Assembly (NCBI GenBank): GCA_024803745.1 | Contig: JANJXV010000013.1 | Span: 36,694,001 to 36,758,000 of the forward strand | Source of the DNA: Megascapheus bottae | Lineage: Eukaryota > Chordata > Mammalia > Rodentia > Geomyidae | DNA: 64,000 nucleotides | Direction of reading: 5' to 3' | In this document: positions 41,976 through 53,460 of the stretch, piece by piece | Numbering within the stretch: position 1 is the first letter of the stretch | Layout: each line of letters opens with the position of its first letter | The notes under the pieces: generated by a model | Databases searched by the model: none | Told to the model about the DNA's origin: nothing | The model's input: only the letters and a program-made list of their open reading frames with translations | Position numbers and translations under genes: made by a program

Positions 41976-42501
41976 AATCAGGCTTTTTTCATATATTTTA
42001 CTGTAATTAATAGAAGGGTTACATTATATTCACCAGATAAAGGCGCATTATTTCACAAACATTGATACCCTTTCTCATGTTTTGGTCCCCATTTTCCTCT
42101 CCCCACCCCCACCCCTCATCTTGTTTTTCCCCCTTCCCTATCCTTTTTCAAATAAACAAATAACCATATATACGATATATCAGATAACAAAGTGAAATAC
42201 TGTAACAATATGAGATAACCAAGGGACAGCAAAAGAGATGAGAGATAACACAGTACATCAAGGACAACAATCACTCATTATATGGCTTTTGTTTCTATAT
42301 CCTGGAGGTCCTTTCATTTAGCGTCGTATTATATGGCCTTATGTATCTAGGTTTTGCTCTATTGTAAATCTCTGCTAGGAGAGCCCAAGGTTTCTACTGA
42401 TTATGACAAATGAGGGAAATTATTGAGCCTATGATCCTTTGGGTCTGGCTTACTTTACTTAATATGATTTTTTCTAAGTCTTTCCGTGAAATCAGGCTTT
42501 T
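41976..42501 (-). mobile_element. L1 3' end, antisense, with 12-bp TSD
   Basis: The body is about 41988-42489: 3' UTR (TTAATAGAAGGGTTACATTA, GGCGCATTATTTCACAAACA) and the last codons of ORF2. AATCAGGCTTTT flanks it at 41976-41987 and 42490-42501. It closely resembles the intron-6 copy. Confidence 0.9.
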
Positions 42502-43909
42502 ATATCTCAAACCCAAAGTTGAGGAGTCTCAGGTTAGATCAAGCCACTTGTTCCCATACATTTAATGAAGAGACATCGTAAAGGATAAAAAAAGGAGATT
42601 GATTTCGTGGCAGCCATGAGAAAGTAGCACTTGAGTCCATCTGCAGACATCTTCAGGTATACAGTTGTTGGCTTTGAGTTTAATAAGGAGAAATGTAGAC
42701 AGGGTTTGAGAAAGGTATGCATATAGTTAAAGCAGTTTCAAGTCACAGGCCTAGTTTGGTCACCATTAGCACAGTCTGCTTAGCAGTGACCTCCTGGATT
42801 TTTGATGGTTTCTTTAAGGTGATAAGAAGGCATTTCCTGTTTGAGGGGAAGTTAGCCTTACATACAAGATACTTGCCAGTAAATCCGGTCTTTCCTAGAG
42901 CCCAAGGTGGTTATAAAGTGACTGCAACAGAGAATAGCTCAGATCAAAAAGCACAGACGCAAAGTTGGGGTACTTTTTTGTTAATTCATAGAGCCCAGCA
43001 AAAATATCTTCATAAGCTGCATCTCAAACTTTGCCAACACTGCTTATATTTCATCTTTAGTTCTCCTTGAGAAGAAATTTCCTCACTAGCTATGTGGGTC
43101 ATTGTTTGCGTGAAAGCATTTGACTAATATCTCAATAATCACACAGAACTTGCAAAGGGACTGTTTGGAAACAAACCTTCCTGCATTTCAAGTCTCTGAA
43201 ACTATCTATTCTCTGCACACATGGCTATTAAATTTAAATTTTAAAACTGTCAATAAAACATTTAGTTTCTTTATCAGGCTCCCCACTCCTTAGGAACTGA
43301 GGAGCCTGTGTGGTTAGTATCTATATTGGAAGATTCTGAAAATTGCTATCATTAGAGAAATTCTCTTGGACTACATTGTTCTAGGTCTGACCTAGGATGG
43401 TGAGGTAAGTGTGGATGAGGTTGTGAGCAAAGCTAACCAACAGAGAAATACAATCCAAGGAGCCTCAGAAACAAAAGGTGTCTGTGAATAGTAGTGAGCA
43501 GCAATGACAAAATAAATAAGAAAGATCTGAAGCAAATATCCTTGCCTGAGCTGGAATGATGACAGACTATTTGAGGACAAATAAATTTGTCCTCAGTGTA
43601 TTATTTGATTATTCTTATCTCCAAACCTCACCAATTCCCTAATGTTATTAATATGAATCTCCTTCAGCTGTGGCCTTTAGGTTGTTGGCAGTGAGGAAAG
43701 ATGGTTGACAAAGGAAGGGAAATGAGAATGGCCGCTGTGCCTGCTCTGTCTCAAATGGCAAAGAGACTATTGTTTTCCTTCTCTTTAAGGGCCCTAGGCT
43801 TTCTACTTCCCCACAGGTCAGTTCTCCTCCAGAAGTGGTCACAGTCCTACCTCTTCCCATCAAGGCACTGACAATGTCCTGTTGAAGATCCTGGTCAAAA
43901 TCATTCCTG
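42502..43909. other. Intergenic or distal 3' UTR, no feature recognised
   Basis: AT-rich unique-looking sequence containing the candidate poly(A) signal at 43252. Confidence 0.4.
43252..43257 (+). terminator. Candidate distal poly(A) signal for EHF
   Basis: An AATAAA in AT-rich sequence, followed about 55 nt later by a GT-rich element (TGTGTGGTTAG). It would give a 3' UTR of about 6 kb containing one SINE and one L1 fragment, so it is only a possibility. Confidence 0.25.
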
Positions 43910-44165
43910 CCTCAGGGACTTTGTTCCAGCTTTTCCCTCTGCCCAAGTGATCATTCTTTCCATGCCACATCTTAAACCCATATTCCTCCAAAACCCAGCT
44001 TTGACTTTCTATTCACCCTTCCCCTGGAAGTGTGTTTTTACTGGATTATATAATTTTCATGTTCTTAGAATACACAGCATCTAATATTATGTTTTTAGCT
44101 TATTACTTTATTTTGCATTGTGTTTGTTCTTGCTGTGAGAATATAAGTTCTTGAAGAACAGGGAA
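43910..44165 (+). repeat. L2 LINE relic
   Basis: GTTCCAGCTTTTCCCTCTGC, CAAAACCCAGCTTTGACTTT and GAGAATATAAGTTCTTGAAG follow the L2 3' region. Confidence 0.7.
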
Positions 44166-44369
44166 CTGGCTTTCTGCAGTCCCATGGCTAAGATGATCTT
44201 TTCAGACAGGTACCTGTCCCTGTCATTTTTGAACACATAAATGAAAGACTTTTATCTGTAAATAACCTTCTGGCTTTGGGTATAACTGGCTGGAACTAGT
44301 GATATATTCCTTAACTTCTTTATTCTTTACAGATAGCATTGTATCTAAAAAATACCAAAACAAAAAAGG

Positions 44370-44465
44370 GTTGGGGAAAATGGTTGAAATGCTAGAGTTC
44401 TTGTCTACAAGCTGAGTCCCTGAGTTCAAACTTGAGTACCATTACAATGAATAATAATAAATTAT
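44370..44465 (+). repeat. ID-like SINE monomer, sense (old)
   Basis: GGGTTGGGGAAAATGGTTGA, CTGAGTTCAAACTTGAGTAC and an A/T-rich tail fit an ID-like layout. Confidence 0.5.
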
Positions 44466-45300
44466 AAAATAGAAACAACAGTAGAACTTGTATCATTACC
44501 ATTATGTGGATGGTTATTGTAAAATACAAAAGTGAAATGCTTAGCATGCTCCTGTATTGTGAATCCTCCATGGTCTATGTAATAATCAGCTGTTAGAATT
44601 TGTTCACTTGACTCCCAGGCCATCATGATAAATCCAGTGTGAATCTTCTTGACCATGTCCGATGGCCTCTAGACCCCCTAATCACAGGGGCTTTCAATTC
44701 CCAACATGAAGACATTAGCTATTCGTTCACACGAATGTCAAAAAACCTTCTTATGTTGAATCCAGCCTTCATCGTCTTTCCTCTGGAACATAGTAAGGTT
44801 ATAAATTTTAGATTCAGGCCAAAGAGCAGGTGTACAGTACAACCATGGGAATGAAGTCAGGGCTGCTAAGAAACTATGGAGGCAGAGGCCCCAGGACTTC
44901 TGAGGAAGAAGGACAAGAGTGAAAAACATGGTAATGATTAAAAAAATAATAAAATAGAACTCCAGCAATCACTTGTTGTTTGTCTCTTCTCCTCTGTTTA
45001 TTTTGTGCACATGGTGTCCCTGTCCTTTTCTCTCCTGTGCCTCAGAATCCTTGTTCCTTTTCTTTCCCTTTCCCTTTTCTCTTACCAGTCCCTCTTAGAG
45101 TCCTTCTCCTTCCAAACCTGCCTTTCCAGGTTGCAGCCATAGCCAGTGAGAGAGAGGCTAGCCTGAGCCTAGGAATGGTGCCACCTATGTGGTGACAACA
45201 ATGAATAGTATTTACCTAAGAGTTATTAACACATCATCTGTTCTTCACTGTTTAGCCCTGTCATTTAGCACTAATGAACTTTGTCCAATAGCAAACACAG
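44466..45300. other. Intergenic sequence, no feature recognised
   Basis: A pyrimidine-rich patch at about 45046-45115. No exon or repeat family was recognised. Confidence 0.4.
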
Positions 45301-45304
45301 AGTT

Positions 45305-45310
45305 GGGGGG

Positions 45311-45369
<59 letters not shown>

Positions 45370-45475
45370 AGGGAGGGAGGGAGGGAGGGAGGGAGGGAGG
45401 GAGGGAGGGAGAGGGAGAAGAAGAAGGATGAGGAGGAGGAGGAGGAGGAGGAGGAGGAGGAGGAGGAGGAGGAGA
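45305..45475 (+). repeat. Compound polypurine microsatellite (G)n(GA)n(GGGA)n(GGA)n
   Basis: A G-run leads into about 26 GA units, about 12 GGGA units and about 14 GGA units. The whole tract is almost pure purine on the + strand. Confidence 0.97.
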
Positions 45476-45689
45476 AAAACTAGATTCATACTAGGCAAAG
45501 TCACTGATCCCTGCAAAGCCAGGAAAACAGGCCTTCGCTTAGGTTTGACCCAGAGTAGGTCAGTGTCAGAGCACACTTGATTCCCAGCTTCTTCCCACCA
45601 TACTCCCTCTGTTGAAGATTATTGTTTCTTTAGGAAGCAGTTAGCCTTCAATCACCAGGCCCAGAAAATAGGCTAGTTAAGTCAAACAC

Positions 45690-46015
45690 ACAGGCTGTTG
45701 AGTTGGGATGATCCCAATTTCAACTCACAGGGCTTTACATATAAACTCAGGCAGGTGACTCAATCTCACTGGACCTGGGCATTTGAATCAGGAAGTTTAA
45801 AGTTGGAGTGTACACAAGCAGGGAAATAACCAAAATGACATATATGCCATTGTGGTGTGATTGATGACAAGGAACTACAGGTAGACAGGACATCAGTCTT
45901 GTCTCAAACTCCACATTTACTGGCCATGGGCCTTTGAAAGTTTCCCAAAAGTCCTTGCCTTAATTTCTTCATCAGCAAATTGACAGGTTGGACTGGATCT
46001 TCTCTGAGGTAGTCT
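45690..46015 (+). repeat. MIR-type relics
   Basis: AGGCAGGTGACTCAATCTCA near 45750, and CTTGTCTCAAACTCCACATT plus TTAATTTCTTCATCAGCAAA near 45898-45980, look like two MIR-family fragments. Confidence 0.5.
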
Positions 46016-46903
46016 CAAGTAGGAAGGCCCAAGAAGGTATGAAAATAAGTTTGGCTATAATCCCACATCCATTTAAATATTCATGATTCATCCAACCCAT
46101 TTTGATGTGGCTTCGTCCATCAACAGGAATGGATTGCAGTGCTAATGGGAACACTGATTTGCCTGGTGGGAGGGGAAAGGAAGCAAAGGCCATGAGCCCT
46201 GGATCTTGGGGACTGAGTTCCACGGGAGGCTGCTCTTTAGGATCTGAGAGTTACACCTCCTTGTGGTAAAGCTGATCTTGGAGCCATGGCTTTCAGATAC
46301 TGTGATGGCTGATATTCATGTAGTATTTATGGTCGGGCAGAGAATCAGGTTTTCCTGGGATGATTTGATTAACCCTACGATAGGTATTGTCACCATGATC
46401 ACCTTTCTCATGGGCTGAGTAGATTAAGGTTCCGACCTTCTGGTCTATTGCCTCTTCAAGTGGAAGAATTCCCTTTTCAATCCCTACTTCCAAGCATGGT
46501 CATTTATTTTGGCTGAATTTATGAGATGTAAAAGAAGGACTATCTCTAGTGTGAACAATTAAGAGAGATCCCGTCTCTGTTCATTGAGCCTGCCTTCTCT
46601 AGAAACAGGGAGTAGAGATTTGCCAAAACACAAACATTAACTGGACCCTGTAGCATCTAGTGGAAGTTAAAAACTCATGGGGAATGTTGTGTTTCCTTGA
46701 GTCTAGTGGGTCCTCACTTGTAATGCTGGTAATGAGACCAAAATGGAATGCATTGAGTGCCTCCAAGTGGTTCTTGGTCTCAGGGTGTGTGGGGGGGGGG
46801 TATGGAAAGATTCAGAGTGGAGGTCTAGGATGTCAGAGAAAGAAAAGGGAATGTCACGTCCTGACAACCAAGAAAAATTTCCCCACAGTGGGAGTTTAAA
46901 TAA
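46016..46903. other. Intergenic sequence, no feature recognised
   Basis: A run of ten G at 46791-46800. Nothing else stands out. Confidence 0.4.
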
Positions 46904-47083
46904 GCAGGTATGGTGATGCACACCTATAACCCCAGCCACTTGAGAGGCAGAGAGCGGGAGGATTGTAGTTTGAGGCCATCTGGGACATAGTTATCAAAAC
47001 ACTTCTGTCAAAAACAAAACCCCAAAAGTTGTTACAGTACTTGGCTAGCAAGCATGTCGCCCTGGTTCAATCCCCAGGACTGA
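46904..47083 (+). mobile_element. B1-like/ID-like dimeric SINE, sense
   Basis: AGGTATGGTGATGCACACCT, AACCCCAGCCACTTGAGAGG (B1-like), then GTACTTGGCTAGCAAGCATG and GGTTCAATCCCCAGGACTG (ID-like). The halves are reversed compared with IDL-Geo. Confidence 0.65.
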
Positions 47084-47221
47084 AACTTGAAGGGAAGTAT
47101 TTCTACTTTTAACATTTCAACGTTAAAAATGTTCTAGGTGATCATTATTTGAAAAGAATCAAGAAACACAGAAAATATGAAGAAAGTTTTTTAAAAAAAA
47201 CTTTGAGTTTTTTTTTAAATA

Positions 47222-47460
47222 ACCACATTTGATGGACACCTTTAATCCTTGGCACTCAGGAGGCTGAGATCTGAGGATTCAAAGCCAATCTGAGCAAGAA
47301 AAACTCATGAGATGCTCATCTCCAATTAGCCACCAGAAATGGATCTATGGCTCCAAGGATAGAGCACCAGCTTTGACAAAAGTAGCACCCAAGCCCTAGG
47401 ACTGGTGCGCATGTGCATGCATGCACACAAGCATGCACGCGTGCAAGCACACACACGAAC
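47222..47460 (+). mobile_element. B1-Geo chimeric SINE, sense, with (TGCA/CA)n tail
   Basis: ACACCTTTAATCCTTGGCAC, CAGGAGGCTGAGATCTGAGG and CATCTCCAATTAGCCACCAG, then a Geo half. It ends in a purine-pyrimidine alternating stretch at about 47401-47457. Confidence 0.8.
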
Positions 47461-47944
47461 AAAAAGAATATATAAGTATATAGGCAGACTTAACTTTATA
47501 AAATTTTTGGCATTACATAATACTTTAATATTAATATTTAATACAAATAAATACATCTTTAATATAAGGTATATCTGTTTTTAAGAGTTTCCTTTAAGTT
47601 TCTGAAAATAAATTTCAACATGGAAGTAATCATGGTTTTTGAATAAGAACATTTCATTTTTCCCTTTTTCACTTCTGTTTTATTCTTTTCTTTTCTTTTT
47701 CTTTTTTTTCTTCTGTAGAAGGGTGAAAACGCGTTCCTGATTTTTCTACAAAAAGGTATAGGAAACTCAAAATCTGGGTAATTTCCAAAGCATGTAAAAG
47801 TAAGAAATAGTTACTGCCTCTATTTTCTACCTCAATAATATAATCCCACACAATGCATAGTTCTGGTGATGCCATCCCTGGGCTATACAGTCTTTAAAAA
47901 CTTTCCATTGTTTTTAAGTCAAACTCCAGTTACATTTTTTATTC

Positions 47945-48242
47945 TTTTTTTCTCATGTATTTTCTATTGTAATTAATAGAAGGGTTACATTATATTCACC
48001 AGATAGAAGGTGCATTACTTCACAAATATTGATACCCTTTCTCATGTCATGGTCCCCATTTCCCTTCCCCTCTCCCCTCGCACATCTTGATTTCCCCCCT
48101 TCCCTCTCCTATTTCAAATAACCAATTAAGCATATATAAAATATATCAGATAATAGGTGAAATTTTGTAACAATATGAGATAACCAAAGGACAGCAGAAG
48201 AGATGAGAGATAATATAGTACATTAAGGACAACAATCACTCT
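47945..48242 (-). mobile_element. L1 3' UTR, antisense
   Basis: ATTAATAGAAGGGTTACATT, AGATAGAAGGTGCATTACTT and a C-rich pyrimidine stretch. Truncated within the 3' UTR. Confidence 0.9.
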
Positions 48243-48825
48243 TAATTACAAATAAAATAAGCCTTTGAGTTTCATGAAATCAAAGCACTTCAGATTTTAA
48301 ATAGTATTGTAGAATCCAACTTCTGAACTATGATACCATGTCTCCTTCCCAAACGTGGAGAGTAACAAAAGTAGACTCAGAAAAGCATGATGAAAAGTTT
48401 GGAAGGGCAAAGCAAGAGTGAATATCAAGAAAAACACATGTAGAAAAATTTCAATGAACACAAGTTCTTCCTGGGAAATACAGGAAGATTAGATAAACCA
48501 GAATTGCACGTTCCATTACTGAAAATCAATTTCAAATCTTCAAAGTCCTTTTCTGATGAAAGGTGACATTGTAATCTTTATTCTTTTGCTAATCTATCTT
48601 CTTGGCACAAGAAACTAAGAATCATCCAGGAAGAAATAACATTATTTAGAGTCAGAACACGTTTCCACACACTAGTCAAAAGTTACTTAGACCAAATGAC
48701 TAAAACCTAAAGACAAATTAGAAAAGTATCTCTGCTGATTCATAGAGAGATTAGGAAGAGGTTCATAGAGAGATACTAGTGAGGGAAAAAAATACATGGG
48801 AATGAAGAAGGGAGAGAGAATTTGA
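48243..48825. other. Intergenic sequence, no feature recognised
   Basis: AT-rich sequence without a recognised repeat or exon. Confidence 0.4.
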
Positions 48826-49590
48826 TCCGGGTTGCAGTTACTTTCGTCAGGTAGTAGGTGCATTTCTTCTTGCACAATGATACCCCTTCTTATATTTTTA
48901 ATCCACTTTTCCCTCCTCCACCCTCTCCCAATCATCTTGTTTCCCCCTTTCCCTTCCCTGTTTCAAATAAACAAACAAACGTATATGCAATATACCAGGT
49001 AACAAAGTCAGATACAATAACAATATGAGATTAACCAAAGGGTAAAAAAGAGAAGAAAAATAACATAGTACATTAAGAACAACAGTCACGCAAGATAAAG
49101 CTCTTGTTTCCATACCCTAGAGTTCATTTCTAGCCTCATCCTATATGACTTTATGTACATAGGTTTTGAGCTATTGTAATCTTAGGACTCTCTGCTAGGA
49201 GAGTACTAGATTTGTACAATTATTACAAATGAGGGAAATCATTGAGCCTATGTTTCTTTGGGCCTGGCTTACTTCACTTAAAATGATTTTTTTCCAAGCC
49301 TTTCCATTTCCTTCTGAATAGAATAATGTCATTTTTTCTGATGGCAGAATAGAATTCCATTGTGTATAAGTACCATATCTTCTTGATTCATTCATCTACT
49401 GAGGGGTATCTGGGTTGGTTCCGTATCTTAGCTATGGTAAATAATACTGCAATGAACATTGTTGTGCTAATGGCTTTAGTATGGCCTTGTTTCTGGACCT
49501 TTGGATAAATGCCAAGGAGTGGGATTTCTGGGTCATAGGGGAGCTCTATGTTTAGTCTTTTGGGGAATCGCCATAGTGCTTTCCAAATCC
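48826..49590 (-). mobile_element. L1 3' end with decayed ORF2 C-terminus, antisense
   Basis: The inverted 3' UTR precedes an ORF2 remnant with [18 protein letters not shown] and TMFIAVLFTIAKIRNQPRYP. The remnant is broken by a frame interruption and substitutions. It is older than the intron-6 copy. Confidence 0.88.
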
Positions 49591-49737
49591 CTCTTTGTAT
49601 TATCCTGACAATAAAAAATAGACATGACAATAATGCATGCAAGGTAAATTGCTATCTTTTGGATGATATTCATGCAAAATTGACATTAGGGAGTGATAAA
49701 AGTCTGCCTTTTCTTCATAGTCTTATAAACGCTTTAT

Positions 49738-51057
49738 AAAAGATAGAAAATACATGGAACCAACCTAGATGTCCCTTAGTTGATAAGTGGATCAACAAGT
49801 TGTGATATTTGTACACAATGGAATTCTATGCTGCTGTCAGAAAAAACGACATCGACCCATTTGTTAGGAAATGGAAAGATTTAGAAAAAATCATATTAAG
49901 TAAAGTAAGCCAGACTCAAAGGAACTTAGGCTCAATGGTTTCCCTCATTTGTCATAATCAGTAGAAACCTTGAGCTCTACTAGCAGAGATCTGCAATAGA
50001 GCAAAACCTTGATACATAAGGCCATATAGTATGAAGCTAATTGAAAGGACCTCCAGGATATTGAAACAAAAGCCATATAACGAATGATTGTTGTCCTTAA
50101 TGTACTATGTTATCTCTCATCTCTTTTGCTGTCCCTTGGTTATCTCATATTGTTAACTATCTCACTTTGTTATCTGATATATTGAATTTATTTGTATTTG
50201 GTTATTTGAAATTTGATAGGGAAGGGAGGAAACCAAGACAGGAGGTGAGTGGTGGGTGGGGGGAGGGTAATGGGTACCAAGACATGTGAAAGGGTATCAA
50301 TGTATGTGAATTAATGCACCTTCTATCTGGCAAATATCATGTAACCCTTTTATTAATTACAATAAAAATATATAAAAAAAGAAAATTATCAGTGGTGGAC
50401 CATATCACAGTCAAAAGCAATCAATAAAATAGTTCACAGGATCCCTGTTATAGGATGCTTTTTGTAAAGGAAATATCACCTTCCCTATGGGCTAGCTTCC
50501 TTGGTCTTTTGAGTTGAATGGTACCTGGTACCATGGTAACATCTAGAAGCTGAAACTGCCTATGATAGGAGTAACAAAAGCTTATGGGATTTGGACAATA
50601 GAACTGAGGGCTCTGAAGGGGAGAGGCCCAAATTACAATTGCACAAAACCAAAAGAATTCATTAAGTCCCAAATGTCAGAGGGAAAGTTATCAATTGAAT
50701 CTCTTGCCCTCTCTCTTTACAGGATATAATTAGTGGCTCTAATGCAAAGTGTTACACTGAAAGATGAAGAAGCTCAGAAATTTCTGTTCCTTTTGAAGAA
50801 AGAAAGTTTGAATGTAGCATTAGCTGATCCTTTGTTGAAGAAAGAACTACGAAGGAGACCCTGATCACAAATACCCTCATCTTGAAAAATTATATCTCGA
50901 ATCAATGTGGGAGAGGAAAACATGGCAAGGTGTAACACTTTCAATAAGTAATGTACTCATGACCTTATGAAAATAACTGTAACCCCACTATACATCACAC
51001 TGATAACAAAATTAAAGAAAATAAATTATGTCTCTGAAAAAAAAGATAGAAAATACA
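49738..51057 (+). mobile_element. 5'-truncated L1, sense, with extra 3' segment inside one 17-bp TSD
   Basis: Identical AAAAGATAGAAAATACA repeats lie at 49738-49754 and 51041-51057. L1 ORF2 end and 3' UTR fill 49755 to about 50385 (GGAACCAACCTAGATGTCCC; AAGGGTATCAATGTATGTGA; an A-rich tail). About 650 nt of non-L1 sequence follow and end with AATAAA (51020-51025) and a second A run. This is the layout of an L1 3' transduction. Confidence 0.8.
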
Positions 51058-52383
51058 AATGCCACTTTAGATAACTTACCTGGTTTCATGTGCTGCCACA
51101 ACTTCCAGTACCTTATTTTTCAAGAAGTAATCAAGAAGATTACTTTGAATCTCTCTACTCCAAATCAATATGGAATCTGTAATGTGAGCCTGGCTTAGAA
51201 ATTGCAAGCTATATAGATTTCTGCTTTACAAGCTAGTCACCAAGCCAATAACAAATTGGAAATAATACTTGTTACTTAAATCATACATACATCAATATTT
51301 CCATATGGAAAGCATCCCCTGAGACAGAAAATAAAAAAAATTTTTACTCAAAAAAATAAAGCTTATTATCTCAAAATTCTCAATGTCATTGGCATAGATT
51401 AGCAAAACAGAAAAAATAGAAACCTAAACTGACAATTATCAGAAACAAAAACAGAGAACTCTTATCCTCAAGAAAAGTGATGGTTGATATATATATATAT
51501 ATATATATATTAATTAAAGAATCCTCTTTCCTTTCTATCCAAATATATTGATTTTAGCTTAAGGTTTCACATTCTCAACTATACCTTATATTCTAGTCTT
51601 GCTACTGAAGATTATAGCATCTTACAAATTTAATTATAATTAAAGTTACATTGAAAGTAATGGTTTATATCACTATTTTAAATGTTATTGTATACATCTA
51701 ATACAAAAATAAATGTTTAGTTGTCTGCAAACAAAACAAAGTACCACAAGTTGATGCATCCCTTTCATGATATAGTGCAGACATCCAATTGTCTTTTTCT
51801 TTTCTGTTACATGGAAATTACTTTCTGTGCCCACTATACATTTCCTCATTGAATTGTTCTTTCAAAGAAAGCAATATTTATTTTTTTCCAGGCATCTTTC
51901 ATAGCAAAGTGTGTTAGAAACATTAACTTTACATTTCTGTTACATTATACTTAATATTAAATATGGGAAAGAGAATTTATAAAATTATCATAAAATGTTA
52001 AATGATGGCTATGTCAACTATCACGTTCATGTTAAACATTTTGGTGAGTCATAATTTAATTTTGTTTTAATAGTATTTTTACAAAAGCATAGTCTTTGAG
52101 AATAAATTTCACTTTTATTGAGTAAAATTGAAGCTTATAATCAATGCTTAATCAAAATTAAATTATTTTTTAAAGGTCAATGAAATTATTTTGTTGAAAC
52201 TATCAATGTATCTATTCATATAGAATCCGCTCTATTGAATGTTTTCATTTATATGAACTTATGAAGTCTGAAATTTTGTGAAAGCATTGGCCATTTTTGT
52301 TGCATGAAGCTCTAGCATGTTGACTTGTTTGAGAAATGTATGTAAAATTTCACATTTCTTCTACATTAGCTTTTGTACATAAA
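51058..52383. other. AT-rich intergenic sequence
   Basis: Strongly AT-rich, including a (TA)n run at 51487-51510. No exon or repeat family was recognised. Confidence 0.45.
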
Positions 52384-52585
52384 GAGAAGGAGCCATGGGG
52401 CCAGGAGTTTGTCCTAGTGTTAGAGTGCTTGCCTAGCATGCACGAAGACCCGGGTTCGATTCCTCGGTACCACATACATAGAAAAAAGCCGGAAATGGTG
52501 CTGAGGCTCAAGTGGTAGAGCTCTAGCCTTGAGAAAAAGACCAAGGACAGTGCTCAGGCCCTGAGCTCAAGCCCAGGACTTGCAA

Positions 52586-52625
<40 letters not shown>

Positions 52626-52632
52626 AGCCATG
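52384..52632 (+). mobile_element. IDL-Geo dimeric SINE, sense, with 14-bp TSD
   Basis: The left half shows tRNA-like promoter boxes (CTAGTGTTAGAGTGCTTGCC as box A region; GGGTTCGATTCC as box B). The Geo half reads TGAGGCTCAAGTGGTAGAGC to CTGAGCTCAAGCCCAGGACT, then A-tail and (GA)n. GAGAAGGAGCCATG flanks it at 52384-52397 and 52619-52632. The best-preserved copy in the window. Confidence 0.95.
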
Positions 52633-52714
52633 TAATAACTGCCTTGCCAGATCATATTAACTCCTGCACAAAATATGTCAAAAATTTTTAAATGCGTGAC
52701 TTATTTTAAAGTTT

Positions 52715-52785
52715 TTTCTTGAGGAAAAAGCCCAAGGACAGTGCCGAGGCCCTGAGTTCAAGCCCTATGGCTGGTAGAAAAAAGA
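52715..52785 (+). mobile_element. Geo monomer tail fragment, sense
   Basis: CAAGGACAGTGCCGAGGCCC and TGAGTTCAAGCCCTATGGCT with an A-rich end. Only the right end of a Geo-type SINE remains. Confidence 0.8.
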
Positions 52786-52800
52786 TTTAAAAAAGAAAAA

Positions 52801-52960
52801 AAGAAGTGATGAAAGTGATGTGTTGGGAGGGATGGTTGAGAATGCTGAAAGGGGCGACATTAATCAAGACCCATTGCATTAATCAACCGCTTCGTTGAAT
52901 AGCAACTTCTTTGTACAACTACTTAAAGACAGTAATAAAATATATATATATATATATAAA
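52801..52960 (+). repeat. Unidentified repeat, copy A
   Basis: GAATGCTGAAAGGGGCGACA, AACCGCTTCGTTGAATAGCA and TTGTACAACTACTTAAAGAC, ending in a (TA)n tail. It matches 59161-59316 at the same motifs in the same order. Confidence 0.7.
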
Positions 52961-52984
52961 ATAGGAAAACGATGACTGTTCTTA

Positions 52985-53130
52985 GGAAATAGTGCTGGGT
53001 GTATCAGGACATCCTGGTGATTCTGTAATCCCACTTCTCAGGAGACTGAGGCAGGGGGATCAGAAACTGAGATCCAGCGTGGGCTACATAAGGAGTTTCT
53101 GTCTCCAAAACAAAACACAACAAACAAACA
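52985..53130 (+). repeat. B1-like SINE monomer, sense
   Basis: CTGGTGATTCTGTAATCCCA, CTTCTCAGGAGACTGAGGCA and GATCCAGCGTGGGCTACATA, with a CAAACAAAC-type tail. Confidence 0.7.
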
Positions 53131-53460
53131 AAAACCAATGAGAACAACAAGAGATAGAAGAAGGCAAAGATGTTGAAATGCTAGGGAAAAAAACCCTTTA
53201 ATTCTATAACTTCAAACCGTGCTTTTAAAATCAAAACATTGTCTCTCCCTTACTATAAAAAATGCTTTACATTCCATTGTAGAACATTTTTTAAATAAAC
53301 AGAAAGAATATACAAATGAAAGTTATCCATGATCTCATCCTTAAACATTTTTGATATTTTATTTGCCATCTTCCTATTATTGGATACACGATAATATTCT
53401 TTTCTAATTATGAGCAATATTTATGAACATTCTTTTTATACATCTTCAGTTTTCATGATC

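Noticed and set aside
45271..45580. Arg/Glu-rich and Leu-rich open frames
   Set aside because: Generated by the (GA)n(GGGA)n(GGA)n microsatellite.
49190..49650. Minus-strand protein similar to reverse-transcriptase product
   Set aside because: It is a decayed L1 ORF2 end, not a host gene.
48826..50385. Opposed L1 pieces read as a twin-priming inversion
   Set aside because: Both pieces contain their own 3' UTR, and the sense piece has its own 17-bp duplication, so they are separate insertions.
52398..52470. tRNA-gene-like sequence with box A and box B
   Set aside because: It is the tRNA-derived left half of an IDL-Geo SINE, followed by the Geo monomer and flanked by target duplications; no full tRNA fold was sought or seen.
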